Of a stretch of DNA of 64,000 bases, positions 56,428 to 64,000 are shown one piece after another. The stretch lies in the NCBI GenBank assembly GCA_019455325.1, contig JACFMQ010000003.1, positions 62,001 to 126,000 of the forward strand, read 5' to 3'. Source of the stretch: Rhodocyclaceae bacterium (lineage in GTDB: Bacteria > Pseudomonadota > Gammaproteobacteria > Burkholderiales > Rhodocyclaceae). Each line of letters opens with the position of its first letter. Within the stretch, counting starts at the first letter, position 1. The translations under genes and the position numbers were made by a program. A model generated the notes under the pieces. That model had not been told where the DNA came from. It saw nothing but the letters and a program-made list of their open reading frames with translations, and did no database searches.

Positions 56428-57194
56428 AGCTAGCCACCTGGAACGTCAACTCGCTGAAGGTGCGCCTGCCGCAGGTGCTCGACTGGCTCGCCGCCGAGCG
56501 GCCGGACGCGCTCTGCCTGCAGGAGCTGAAGCTGGAGGACAAGGCCTTTCCGCTGGCCGAGATCGAGGCCGCCGGCTATCGCGCGGCGTTCAGCGGGCAG
56601 AAGACCTACAACGGCGTCGCCATCCTTTCGCGCGCGCCGCTCGCCGACGTGAGCTGCGGCATCCCCGGCTTCGCCGACGAGCAGAAGCGCGTGATCGCCG
56701 CCACCGTCGGCGACGTGCGCCTCGTCTGCGCCTACTTCCCGAACGGCCAGGCGGTCGGTTCGGAGAAGTTCGCCTACAAGCTCGACTGGCTGCGCGCGCT
56801 GACCGCCTGGCTCGGCGACGAGCTGGCGCGGCATCCGAAGCTGGCGCTGCTCGGCGACTACAACATCGCGCCCGAGGACCGCGACGCGCATCCGGAGTGG
56901 AAGGAGGAAATCCACGTCTCCGCGCCGGAGCGCGAGGCCTTCCGCGCGCTGACCGGGCTCGGCCTCGCCGACGCCTTCCGCCTGTTCGAGCAGCCGGAGA
57001 AAAGCTTCTCGTGGTGGGACTACCGGATGCTGGCCTTCCGCCGCAACTTCGGCCTGCGCATCGACCACATCCTGCTCTCGCCGCCGCTCGCCGCGGCCTG
57101 CACCGCCTGCCATGTCGACAAGGCGCCGCGCAGGCTGGAACGCCCGTCCGACCACGCGCCGGTGGTCGCCGAGATTGGTAACGGCGATGCCTGA
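56424..57194 (+). CDS. xthA: exodeoxyribonuclease III (AP endonuclease)
   Basis: DNA-repair nuclease cleaving abasic sites, 256 residues. Signature blocks: [31 protein letters not shown] (metal Glu), [30 protein letters not shown] (catalytic Asp/Asn), [23 protein letters not shown] and [10 protein letters not shown] (catalytic His). It overlaps the preceding gene by 4 bp and the following Crp/Fnr gene by 8 bp, so the three are in one compact unit. Confidence 0.95.
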   Translation: MKLATWNVNSLKVRLPQVLDWLAAERPDALCLQELKLEDKAFPLAEIEAAGYRAAFSGQKTYNGVAILSRAPLADVSCGIPGFADEQKRVIAATVGDVRLVCAYFPNGQAVGSEKFAYKLDWLRALTAWLGDELARHPKLALLGDYNIAPEDRDAHPEWKEEIHVSAPEREAFRALTGLGLADAFRLFEQPEKSFSWWDYRMLAFRRNFGLRIDHILLSPPLAAACTACHVDKAPRRLERPSDHAPVVAEIGNGDA

Positions 57195-57870
57195 GACCGC
57201 CGGCGCGCCGCCCGACCGGGCGCGGCTGCTCGCCCTCTACCCGGCGCTCGCCGCGCTGGCGCCGGCCGAGCTCGACGGCCTGCTGCGCCCGGAAGCGACG
57301 CTGCGCATCCCCACCGGCCTGCGCGTCTTCGCCGAAAGCGAGCCTTGCCGCGGCTTTCCGCTGGTCGTCGAGGGTTCGATCAAGGTCGTCAAGACGGCGC
57401 CGTCCGGGCGCGAGATGCTGCTCTACCGCGTCGGGCCGGGCGACTCGTGCATCATCAGTTCGAGCTGCCTGCTCGGCCACACGCCGTACACCGCGCGCGG
57501 CGAGAGCGAGACGCCGGTGACGCTCGCCGTGCTGCCGGAGGCGCTGTTCGCGCGGCTGCTCGCCGACGACCGCGCTTTCCGCGACTTCGTTTTCCACCTG
57601 CTCGCCGAGCGCATCGCCGACCTCATGCAGCTCGTCGAGGAAATCGCCTTCCACCGCCTCGACCGGCGGCTGGCGCGCCTGCTGCTGGCGCGCGGCGACG
57701 CCGTGCACGCCACCCACCAGGCGCTCGCCGACGAGCTCGGCAGCGTGCGCGAGATCGTCAGCCGGCTGCTCAAGGGCTTCGCCGCCGAAGGGCTGGTCGA
57801 ACTCGGCCGCGAGCGCATCGTGCTGCGCGACCGCGCCGGCCTGCGCCGGCTCGCCGGCGACGACGACTGA
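57187..57870 (+). CDS. Crp/Fnr family transcriptional regulator
   Basis: 227 residues: N-terminal cyclic-nucleotide-binding-like beta barrel (~15-135), long dimer helix, and C-terminal winged HTH ([31 protein letters not shown]). There is no N-terminal Fnr-type Cys cluster, but Cys54, Cys88 and Cys94 lie in the sensor barrel ([13 protein letters not shown]), which could sense redox or sulphur compounds; that is inference. It overlaps xthA by 8 bp. The likely target is the DUF2892 gene just downstream, whose promoter has a Crp-type palindrome at the class II position. Confidence 0.9.
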   Translation: MPETAGAPPDRARLLALYPALAALAPAELDGLLRPEATLRIPTGLRVFAESEPCRGFPLVVEGSIKVVKTAPSGREMLLYRVGPGDSCIISSSCLLGHTPYTARGESETPVTLAVLPEALFARLLADDRAFRDFVFHLLAERIADLMQLVEEIAFHRLDRRLARLLLARGDAVHATHQALADELGSVREIVSRLLKGFAAEGLVELGRERIVLRDRAGLRRLAGDDD

Positions 57871-57886
57871 ACGCACCGCGCCCGCT

Positions 57887-57930
57887 CTGTGACCCAGGTT
57901 ACAGACGCAGCATCAGCGAACGCTTATTCT
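57887..57930 (+). promoter_or_regulatory. Crp/Fnr-type operator and -10 box of the DUF2892 gene
   Basis: Near-perfect palindrome CTGTGACC-CA-GGTTACAG (57887-57904), centre 57895.5. The -10 TATTCT is at 57925-57930; a start about 7 bp later puts the operator near -41.5, the class II activator position. Confidence 0.7.
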
Positions 57931-57964
57931 CCGATCCGTCATTCCAAACGCAACGGAGGCAAGC

Positions 57965-58156
57965 ATGAAAGCAAACGTCGGCGGCATCGACAAGATCGCC
58001 CGCATCATCGTCGGCGCCATCCTCATCGGCTTGGCCGCCACCGGCACGGTCGGCGCCTGGGGCTGGATCGGCGTCGTTCCCTTGATCACCGGCCTGATGG
58101 GCTGGTGCCCGGCGTACACGCTGTTCGGCCTGAACACCTGTCCGCTGAAGAAATAA
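57965..58156 (+). CDS. DUF2892 (YgaP-type) small membrane protein
   Basis: 63 residues with two membrane helices: ARIIVGAILIGLAATG and GWIGVVPLITGLMGWCPAYTLFG. MKANVGGIDKIARIIVGA at the start and GWCPAYTLFGLNTCPLK at the end, with two Cys, are the DUF2892 hallmark, also found as the membrane part of rhodanese YgaP. Role may concern sulphur or redox stress (inference). ATG follows CGGAGG. Preceded by a Crp/Fnr operator and followed by a strong terminator. Confidence 0.92.
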   Translation: MKANVGGIDKIARIIVGAILIGLAATGTVGAWGWIGVVPLITGLMGWCPAYTLFGLNTCPLKK

Positions 58157-58212
58157 GAACGCAGGCACCGGGGGCGGGCTTCCCCTCCTCTCACCGCCCC
58201 CTTCGGGATTCG

Positions 58213-58247
58213 GCGGCGTCCCGGGCACGGACGCCGCTATTTTTTTG
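58213..58247 (+). terminator. rho-independent terminator after the DUF2892 gene
   Basis: Arms GCGGCGTCC and GGACGCCGC, 7-nt loop, then TATTTTTTT. Confidence 0.95.
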
Positions 58248-58687
58248 CTTGGTCGCGTTCTGACCGGAAGGCTGTTTCGGAAAACCGGGCGTTCCGTCGG
58301 CGTTTAGCCATCACGTCAAGTCCAACGCCACCTGGAAGGCCAGCCAAGCGGCTCTCGCCGCTCGCTCCAATGCGACCTGCCCGGTCATAACCATTTCACG
58401 AACCTATGATGGCGTGCGCTTGGGGCCGCCTCGGGGACGTCACCTTCGGAAGGGCGAAATCGGAAGCGCCTTGGGCGGATGACGGTAGGTCGCCCCCGAT
58501 TCGCCCCGACCAGAATTTCCCAATTGGAAACAGTGCCTTATCGATTCAAAAACAGGGCAGGCGAGCGCATTTCGTGAAAAAACCGGGGGATCGAAGTAGG
58601 ACAGTGGTAGGACGTGACGCAGTAGCGATGTAGATGGTGACTCTATGTTGCTGATAACACGGTGGATTTGATTGCTGCGCGACTCGT
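58248..58687. other. 440-bp region without a recognisable gene
   Basis: Lower GC and less regular than its surroundings. Only short frames, none with family features or ribosome sites. It may hold remnants of a disrupted gene or the scar of a rearrangement that removed the start of the adjacent surface-protein gene. No promoter could be assigned with confidence. Confidence 0.6.
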
Positions 58688-61600
58688 ATGCTCACTAATG
58701 GTACCGACATCACCACCGCCAACGTCTTCAACGCCGGCCAGGTCTACAGCCCCGGCGGCAACGACCGCATCAACAGCCTGCAGGACGAGGACGTCCTGAC
58801 CGGCACGGGCGACAATCCGACCCTGAACCTGACGCTGGGTAACACCAACGACAACGGTTCTCTGATCGTCACCCCGACGCTGAACGGCATCCAGACCATC
58901 AACGCCGTGTTCTCCAACACCGACGGCACGGGCCTGGACCTGCAGGACGCCAGCGGCCTGCAGACCCTGAACGTCACCCGCATCTCCAGCGCGCTGTCCG
59001 ATGGCGCCGTCGGCGCCATCGCCGCCGGCGCGCGCGTCGAGCTGATCAACCTGCCGGCCACCGCGCTGTCGATCGATCTGCGCAACAGCGTCGCCTACGC
59101 GGACGTCAACATCAGCTATCGCAACGGCGAGCTGAACGGCGACGAAACCGTCTCCATCGACCTGTCCAGCGCCGCCATCCAGGATCTGGTCGTCGGCGCC
59201 CAGGCGATCCAGACCAACCACATCAACACCCTGGTCCTGAACGTCGAGAGCGAAAGCCACATCCAGAACCTGAACCTCAAGGGCGGTTCGACCGAGGTCG
59301 CCGACCAGAAGCTGGTCATCAACGCTGCCGCCGATTTCATCCTCGGCGACGACGCCAATGCCGACGGCGACTACCTGGACAACAACAGCGCGCTGTGGGC
59401 GGGCGTTGGTGGTTCCGGTGCGCTCAGCCGTCTGGCGGAGATCGAGGTCACCGGCGCCGGCAACGTCACCATCGGTGAAGTGTCTGGCCGCAACATCAGT
59501 GCAACCCAGCAGGGCATGACCCTGAGTGGCGGCACGGCGACGGGCAACATCTCCGTCAATGTGACCAATGCTGCTGGTTTTGCAGCCTCTTCCTTCACCA
59601 CCGGTTCGGGCGACGACACCGTCGTCTCCGCCAACGCCCTCGCCGCCGATCTGGCCACGGGCGAAGGCGCCGATACCGTCACCGTCTCGAACAACGTTCT
59701 GGCCACCTCTGCCATCGACCTCGGCGCGGGCAACGACGCCCTCACCGTCGGCGCGACTGCCGTCCAGAACGGCGTCGACGTGCTGAACGGCTGGATCGCT
59801 GGCTCCGTGGCCGGCGGCGCCACCGTCGACCTGGGCGAGGGTGACGATACCCTGACCCTGGGCGATGTGGCCAACGTCTCCATCGGCGAGGAAGCCGTCG
59901 TCAACACCGGGGCCGGCAACGACACCGTGGTCCTGTCGGGCGCCATCGCCGGCGATACGGCCGGCGGCCTGGACGGCGACGATCTGGGCGGTGAGCTCAA
60001 CGTTGGCGAGGGCGACAACACCGTCACCTTCAACCTGCTGGGCCAAGGCAACCAAGGCACGCTGATCAGCGGCCTGCTGACCGCCGGCGCCGGCACCAAC
60101 GTGCTGACCGTCACCGGCAACGCCAACGCGACCGTCGTGGCCACCAACGCCGCCGACGCCGACCGCGTCACCGGCTTCCAGACCCTGAACCTGGTGTCCG
60201 AGCAGTCCGTCACCGTCGCCCTGGCGGCTGCCGTCAATGCCATCGTTGCCGGCACCACCGCGGAGAACGACGACGATCTCCAGACGGCGGACTACGTGGT
60301 CAACGTTGCCGAATTCACCGGCCTGACCGCCATCAACCTGGAAAACCGGGCCGGCATCATCGACCCGACGCCGGAAGAGGCCCTCACTCCGAACCGCTTC
60401 GTCGGCGACGCCGCCACCTATACCCTGAGCAACCTGACCGGCGCCGAAACGCTGACGCTGGCGACCGTCGAGGCCGGAACGGGGATTCCCAGCCAGGTGG
60501 CCCGTACCACCGGCACCGCCACCGATGACGAGATCGCCGCCGACGTCGCCATCGACGCCACGGTCAACATGACCCGCGCCACGGTCGGCGCCGTTTCCAT
60601 CACGCTGAACGAAGGCGTCGATGGCACGGTGGGCGACGTGAAGCTCGACGATACCGGTGTCGGTGCGCAACTGAACAACATCAACACCATCAACGTCACC
60701 GTCAATGGCGCCGGCAGCCGCACGCTGGATCTGTCCAACGACTTCGACACGGCGGCGACCCTGGACGGCGACATCGCCGCCGGCTCCAAGCTGACGGTGA
60801 ACAACGTCGGCTCCAAGGCCTTCACCAGCACGGTCGCGGCCGATATCGACGCCACCTTCACCAAGCCCCAGGACCACACCATCGTCACCGGCGCCGGCAA
60901 CGACAGGGTCAACCTGCTCGCCGACACGGTCAACCGCGGCGACAACATCGACCTGGGCGGCGGCCGCAACCGCATCGTCGTCGACGACGACCTGCGCGGC
61001 AATTCCGGTCTCGACGCCGACGAGAACTTCGACTTCCTGAAGAACATCCAGGAACTCGAACTGGTCGGTGGCGGCGCCGCCAACGAGTACACCCTGCCGG
61101 GTGGCGTCGCGGGCACGATGGAAGTCACCCTCGACGACGACGCGTACACCACGGGCGTCGATACCGTCATCCTGTCCAAGGATGCTCTTGGCACGAATGC
61201 GACCGTCGACCTCGACATCGGCAAGGACTTCGACCGCGCGCTCACCATCGAGCTGGCCGAAGGCTCGACCATCGACATCGACAACGCCGGCGACGTGGAC
61301 CTGACCATCAACGTCGACGCCCGCACGACCCCGGTCGCTGCTGGCGGCGCCGCGGGCACTGCGGTCATCAACCTCACCGACGCCGGCACCGGCAAGGTGG
61401 CGCTGAACATCACCGTGGATGACGTGGCGCAAACCATCGGCCAGGCGGCTACCGACGTCGTCATCACCAACGCGGACGCCACCGCCGAAATCGACAGCAT
61501 CACGCTGCTCGATTCCGATACCGTGGCAGCCGGCGCTCCCGCAGTCGGCGGCGACCAGACGGGCGTGATCACCCTGACCACGCACAGCACCTGGGCGCAG

Positions 61601-63958
61601 GCCGGCGACACGCTGACCATCGACGCCTCGGACATCGACGACGACGACCGCACCGCAGCAGGCGTCAAGGTGGACTCCGACAACCAGACGGTGGTCATCA
61701 ACGCCGGCGGCGGCGGCATCGCCTATGCGGTGAATGTCACCGGCTCGCAAGTGGACGACACCATCACCGGCACCAACCAGGCCGACACCATCGACGGCCA
61801 GGCGGGCAACGACACCATCACCGGTGGCGGCGGCGCCGACGTGCTCACCGGCGGCGCGGGTGCCGACACCTTCCGCTATACCAGCGTGAACGATTCCCGC
61901 GGCGTCAGCGGCGTGGACACCATCACCGACTTCACGACCGGCACCGACAAGCTGGAAATCGCCGTGAATATGGGTGCCGTAACCACCGCCAACTTCGGCC
62001 GCTTCAACAACACCGCCGCCACCATCGGCTCCGGTCTGGCGGAACTGGACGGCGCGCCGCTCCCCGGCACGTCGATCATCGACGCCGGCTACTCCACCGA
62101 CGGTATGTATTTCATCGATCTGGACGGCGACGGCAACATCAACAACACTACCGACCTGCGCATCAACATCGGCAACACGGTCAACGCCGGCGACATCAAT
62201 TACGTCGTTACCGGCACGGGCGGCGCCGACCTGATCCGCGGCGGCCAGGGCGCCGACAAGATCGACGGTGGCGCTGGCGCCGACGTGTTCGTTCTCGTCG
62301 GCTCGGTCACCTCGGCCCAGGCCAACGCCTACCTGGCCGCGGAAACCGCGGTTCCGGGCAGCGTCATCCCCGCCGCGCTGAACGATGTCCTGCACATCAG
62401 CGAACTGACCACCGTTCGCGCCCAGTCCGAGGTCAATACCGGCGACGAGCTGAATATGTCGGGGGCGGATGCCGCCGACACCCTGCACGTCTTCGGCACG
62501 GCCAACCTGGCACTGATCAACGCCGGCGTCGCGCTGAACGTCGGTATCGTCGTGGTGCATTCGGACATCACGCTGTCGGTCGCCCAGTTGAATGCGCTGA
62601 CCACGCTGACCATCGACGGTGACGCGGCGCACACGATCAAGGTCGTCGATGCGGATGGCACCCAGTTGTCCGACGCCGATGTCGCCAGCGTGCTCAACGG
62701 TACCTACGTCGACCCTGATCTGGGTGCTATCGCCGCGCCGATAATCGTCGTCAGCAACGCCGGCGACAACACCACGATCCAGCTCGGCAGCACCGGGGCC
62801 GCGGCGAGCGTGGAAGACTTCGTGGCCGAGGTTCCGGCCGCGACGACGGAGGGGCTGACGATCACCTCGGCTATGACCGCCGATGAGATCGAGGCCGCAC
62901 TGGCCCTTGGCACGGCGGCCAAGGTCGTTGCCACCGGCATGACCGCCGCTCAACTGGAAAAGGTCGTGACGGCGATCGCCGACGTTGCCGAGATCACCGG
63001 CGCACTGGCTCTCACCAACGGTCTGGACGCGGCCGGCATCACCGCGCTGTTTGGCAAGTACGCCGGTACGACCGCTACGGTTGTCGCGACGGGCATGACC
63101 GACCAGTTCGCCGTCATCGCCGACAACATCGCCAAGGTTGCCGACAACGGTATCACCGGAACGCTGGCCCTCAGCAACGGAAACACCGACGCAGCGGATC
63201 TGGCTCTGCTGCTCGGTGCCAAGACTGCTGCCGCGGCAACGGTCAATATCGATGCGGCGAGCATGGATGCCGGCGAACTGACGGCCATCAGCACCGGCAT
63301 CGCCAAGGTCGACGGCATCGCCAACCTGAGCCTGACCGATGCCCAGTCGGCGGCCGAAATCGGCAACCTGCTCAGCAAGGCCAGCAACGCTGAGGTAAAT
63401 GCAGACTCCATGAGCGCCGCGAAGGTCGACGCGCTGGTCGCAGGCGCGGCAGGTATCGCGGCCGACGGCATCACCGGCACCATCACTGCCGCTGCCCTGC
63501 TGTCGGTGGCCGACTTCACCGCGCTGGCCGCCAAGGTCGCCGATGCCGCCACGGTCACCGTGGCCGATACGGGATCGGCGCTGGCTGCCTTGGGTGACGC
63601 CGCCCTGGATTCGGCCATCGACACCCTCGATGCGACGGACGATGCGATTGCCCTGACCGCGGATCAACTGGCGAGCATCACCAACGCCAAGCTGGTTCCG
63701 GGCGACGTCATCACACTGAGCGGCCTGGCTGACAGTGAATCCGCTTCCGCAACCAATATCGACTTCTACGATACGGGTGTTGTGGCGCTGACGGGGGCCG
63801 CACAGTCGGCCGATACCGATGTCACTGAGGCAGGCGAGTGGCACTTTGATATTGGCGTGCTGACCTACTGGGATAGCAGCGCCGTCGCCATCACCCTGAC
63901 CGGTGTCACGGCCGTCACGCTGGGCTCCGATGGTGTCTTCGAGCTGATGACCCTCTAA
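58688..63958 (+). CDS. RTX/S-layer-like surface protein, probably N-terminally truncated
   Basis: 1,756 residues rich in Ala, Asp, Thr, Gly and Asn with almost no Cys, typical of secreted calcium-binding surface proteins. The bulk is beta-repeat sequence (SGDDTVV, GAGNDALTVG, GEGDDTLTLG). Two RTX nonapeptide clusters occur, one near residues 1030-1060 (GNDTITGGGGADVLTGGAGADTF, then ITDFTTGTDKL) and one near 1180-1200 (GGADLIRGGQGADKIDGGAGADVF). The last ~350 residues are Ala-rich repeats (VVATGMT, LALSNG). RTX proteins leave by type I secretion. The frame opens abruptly with LTNGTDITTANVF, which looks internal, and no ribosome site precedes the ATG. The genes for its export are not in the window. 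Confidence 0.82.
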   Translation: MLTNGTDITTANVFNAGQVYSPGGNDRINSLQDEDVLTGTGDNPTLNLTLGNTNDNGSLIVTPTLNGIQTINAVFSNTDGTGLDLQDASGLQTLNVTRISSALSDGAVGAIAAGARVELINLPATALSIDLRNSVAYADVNISYRNGELNGDETVSIDLSSAAIQDLVVGAQAIQTNHINTLVLNVESESHIQNLNLKGGSTEVADQKLVINAAADFILGDDANADGDYLDNNSALWAGVGGSGALSRLAEIEVTGAGNVTIGEVSGRNISATQQGMTLSGGTATGNISVNVTNAAGFAASSFTTGSGDDTVVSANALAADLATGEGADTVTVSNNVLATSAIDLGAGNDALTVGATAVQNGVDVLNGWIAGSVAGGATVDLGEGDDTLTLGDVANVSIGEEAVVNTGAGNDTVVLSGAIAGDTAGGLDGDDLGGELNVGEGDNTVTFNLLGQGNQGTLISGLLTAGAGTNVLTVTGNANATVVATNAADADRVTGFQTLNLVSEQSVTVALAAAVNAIVAGTTAENDDDLQTADYVVNVAEFTGLTAINLENRAGIIDPTPEEALTPNRFVGDAATYTLSNLTGAETLTLATVEAGTGIPSQVARTTGTATDDEIAADVAIDATVNMTRATVGAVSITLNEGVDGTVGDVKLDDTGVGAQLNNINTINVTVNGAGSRTLDLSNDFDTAATLDGDIAAGSKLTVNNVGSKAFTSTVAADIDATFTKPQDHTIVTGAGNDRVNLLADTVNRGDNIDLGGGRNRIVVDDDLRGNSGLDADENFDFLKNIQELELVGGGAANEYTLPGGVAGTMEVTLDDDAYTTGVDTVILSKDALGTNATVDLDIGKDFDRALTIELAEGSTIDIDNAGDVDLTINVDARTTPVAAGGAAGTAVINLTDAGTGKVALNITVDDVAQTIGQAATDVVITNADATAEIDSITLLDSDTVAAGAPAVGGDQTGVITLTTHSTWAQAGDTLTIDASDIDDDDRTAAGVKVDSDNQTVVINAGGGGIAYAVNVTGSQVDDTITGTNQADTIDGQAGNDTITGGGGADVLTGGAGADTFRYTSVNDSRGVSGVDTITDFTTGTDKLEIAVNMGAVTTANFGRFNNTAATIGSGLAELDGAPLPGTSIIDAGYSTDGMYFIDLDGDGNINNTTDLRINIGNTVNAGDINYVVTGTGGADLIRGGQGADKIDGGAGADVFVLVGSVTSAQANAYLAAETAVPGSVIPAALNDVLHISELTTVRAQSEVNTGDELNMSGADAADTLHVFGTANLALINAGVALNVGIVVVHSDITLSVAQLNALTTLTIDGDAAHTIKVVDADGTQLSDADVASVLNGTYVDPDLGAIAAPIIVVSNAGDNTTIQLGSTGAAASVEDFVAEVPAATTEGLTITSAMTADEIEAALALGTAAKVVATGMTAAQLEKVVTAIADVAEITGALALTNGLDAAGITALFGKYAGTTATVVATGMTDQFAVIADNIAKVADNGITGTLALSNGNTDAADLALLLGAKTAAAATVNIDAASMDAGELTAISTGIAKVDGIANLSLTDAQSAAEIGNLLSKASNAEVNADSMSAAKVDALVAGAAGIAADGITGTITAAALLSVADFTALAAKVADAATVTVADTGSALAALGDAALDSAIDTLDATDDAIALTADQLASITNAKLVPGDVITLSGLADSESASATNIDFYDTGVVALTGAAQSADTDVTEAGEWHFDIGVLTYWDSSAVAITLTGVTAVTLGSDGVFELMTL

Positions 63959-63969
63959 TCCGACGCGCC

Positions 63970-63991
63970 ACCCCCAGGTGCATTTGGGGGT
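63970..63991 (+). terminator. hairpin after the RTX/S-layer-like gene
   Basis: Arms ACCCCCA and TGGGGGT with an 8-nt loop, 11 bp after the stop; no T-tract within the window. Confidence 0.55.
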
Positions 63992-64000
63992 AAACGTCGA

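Noticed and set aside
58406..58633. Small 75-codon gene before the surface protein
   Set aside because: No ribosome site, no family resemblance and atypical composition for this genome.
58643..63844. A 1,733-codon open frame on the minus strand
   Set aside because: It is antisense to the RTX/S-layer-like gene and arises from GC-rich third positions; the translation is Gly/Val/Asp-rich without family features.

Overview
The window is very GC-rich, densely packed DNA whose gene content and protein sequences look like a betaproteobacterium, most likely the Rhodocyclales/Rhodocyclaceae. This is inferred from the gene set (phosphoribulokinase with Calvin-type enzymes, two PPK2-family polyphosphate enzymes, DUF3422, DUF2189, several GGDEF/EAL proteins) and not from a marker gene. 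No rRNA, tRNA, CRISPR array or intact insertion sequence was seen.

Region 1 (1-16.1 kb) is almost entirely on the minus strand. It holds a partial CheA-type kinase, a phasin-like protein, an EAL-CBS-GGDEF protein followed by a receiver protein that has lost its phospho-acceptor Asp, a SixA-type phosphatase, an LpxH-like phosphatase overlapping a glycosyltransferase, a PPK2 polyphosphate kinase with a histone-H1-like tail, and a complete phosphate-uptake locus (pstS-pstC-pstA-pstB-phoU-phoB-phoR). Five minus-strand promoters here share one architecture, a Pho-box-like direct repeat 10 bp upstream of a -10 box. This suggests that PhoB controls c-di-GMP and storage functions as well as phosphate uptake.

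Region 2 (16.1-24.6 kb) starts with rpiA, divergent from pstS. It then has a single lower-GC gene with the look of a foreign insertion: a GHKL ATPase fused to a PD-(D/E)XK nuclease-like domain (17009-19051). This is the best candidate in the window for an undescribed, defence-type function. After it come yggX, argA, a two-domain polyphosphate:AMP phosphotransferase, rsmE, a thioredoxin-like protein and an inositol-monophosphatase-like protein.

Region 3 (24.6-52.9 kb) is mostly plus strand and rich in central carbon metabolism: fbp-prk, tkt-gap, epd, pgk, pyk, fba and finally purC. RuBisCO is not in the window. Among these genes are two large GGDEF proteins, bluB, a histidine kinase/TPR-response-regulator pair, and a TetR repressor with an alpha/beta hydrolase. 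Three copies of a roughly 95-bp dispersed inverted-repeat element (CCGCAGAG...CTCTGCGG) lie just upstream of tkt, pgk and fba.

Region 4 (52.9-64 kb) carries a DUF2189 membrane protein, oligopeptidase A, a secreted glutaredoxin-like protein, xthA, and a Crp/Fnr regulator next to a small DUF2892 membrane protein with a textbook class II operator. After a strong terminator and about 440 bp without a recognisable gene comes a 1,756-residue RTX/S-layer-like surface protein that seems to lack its normal N-terminus.
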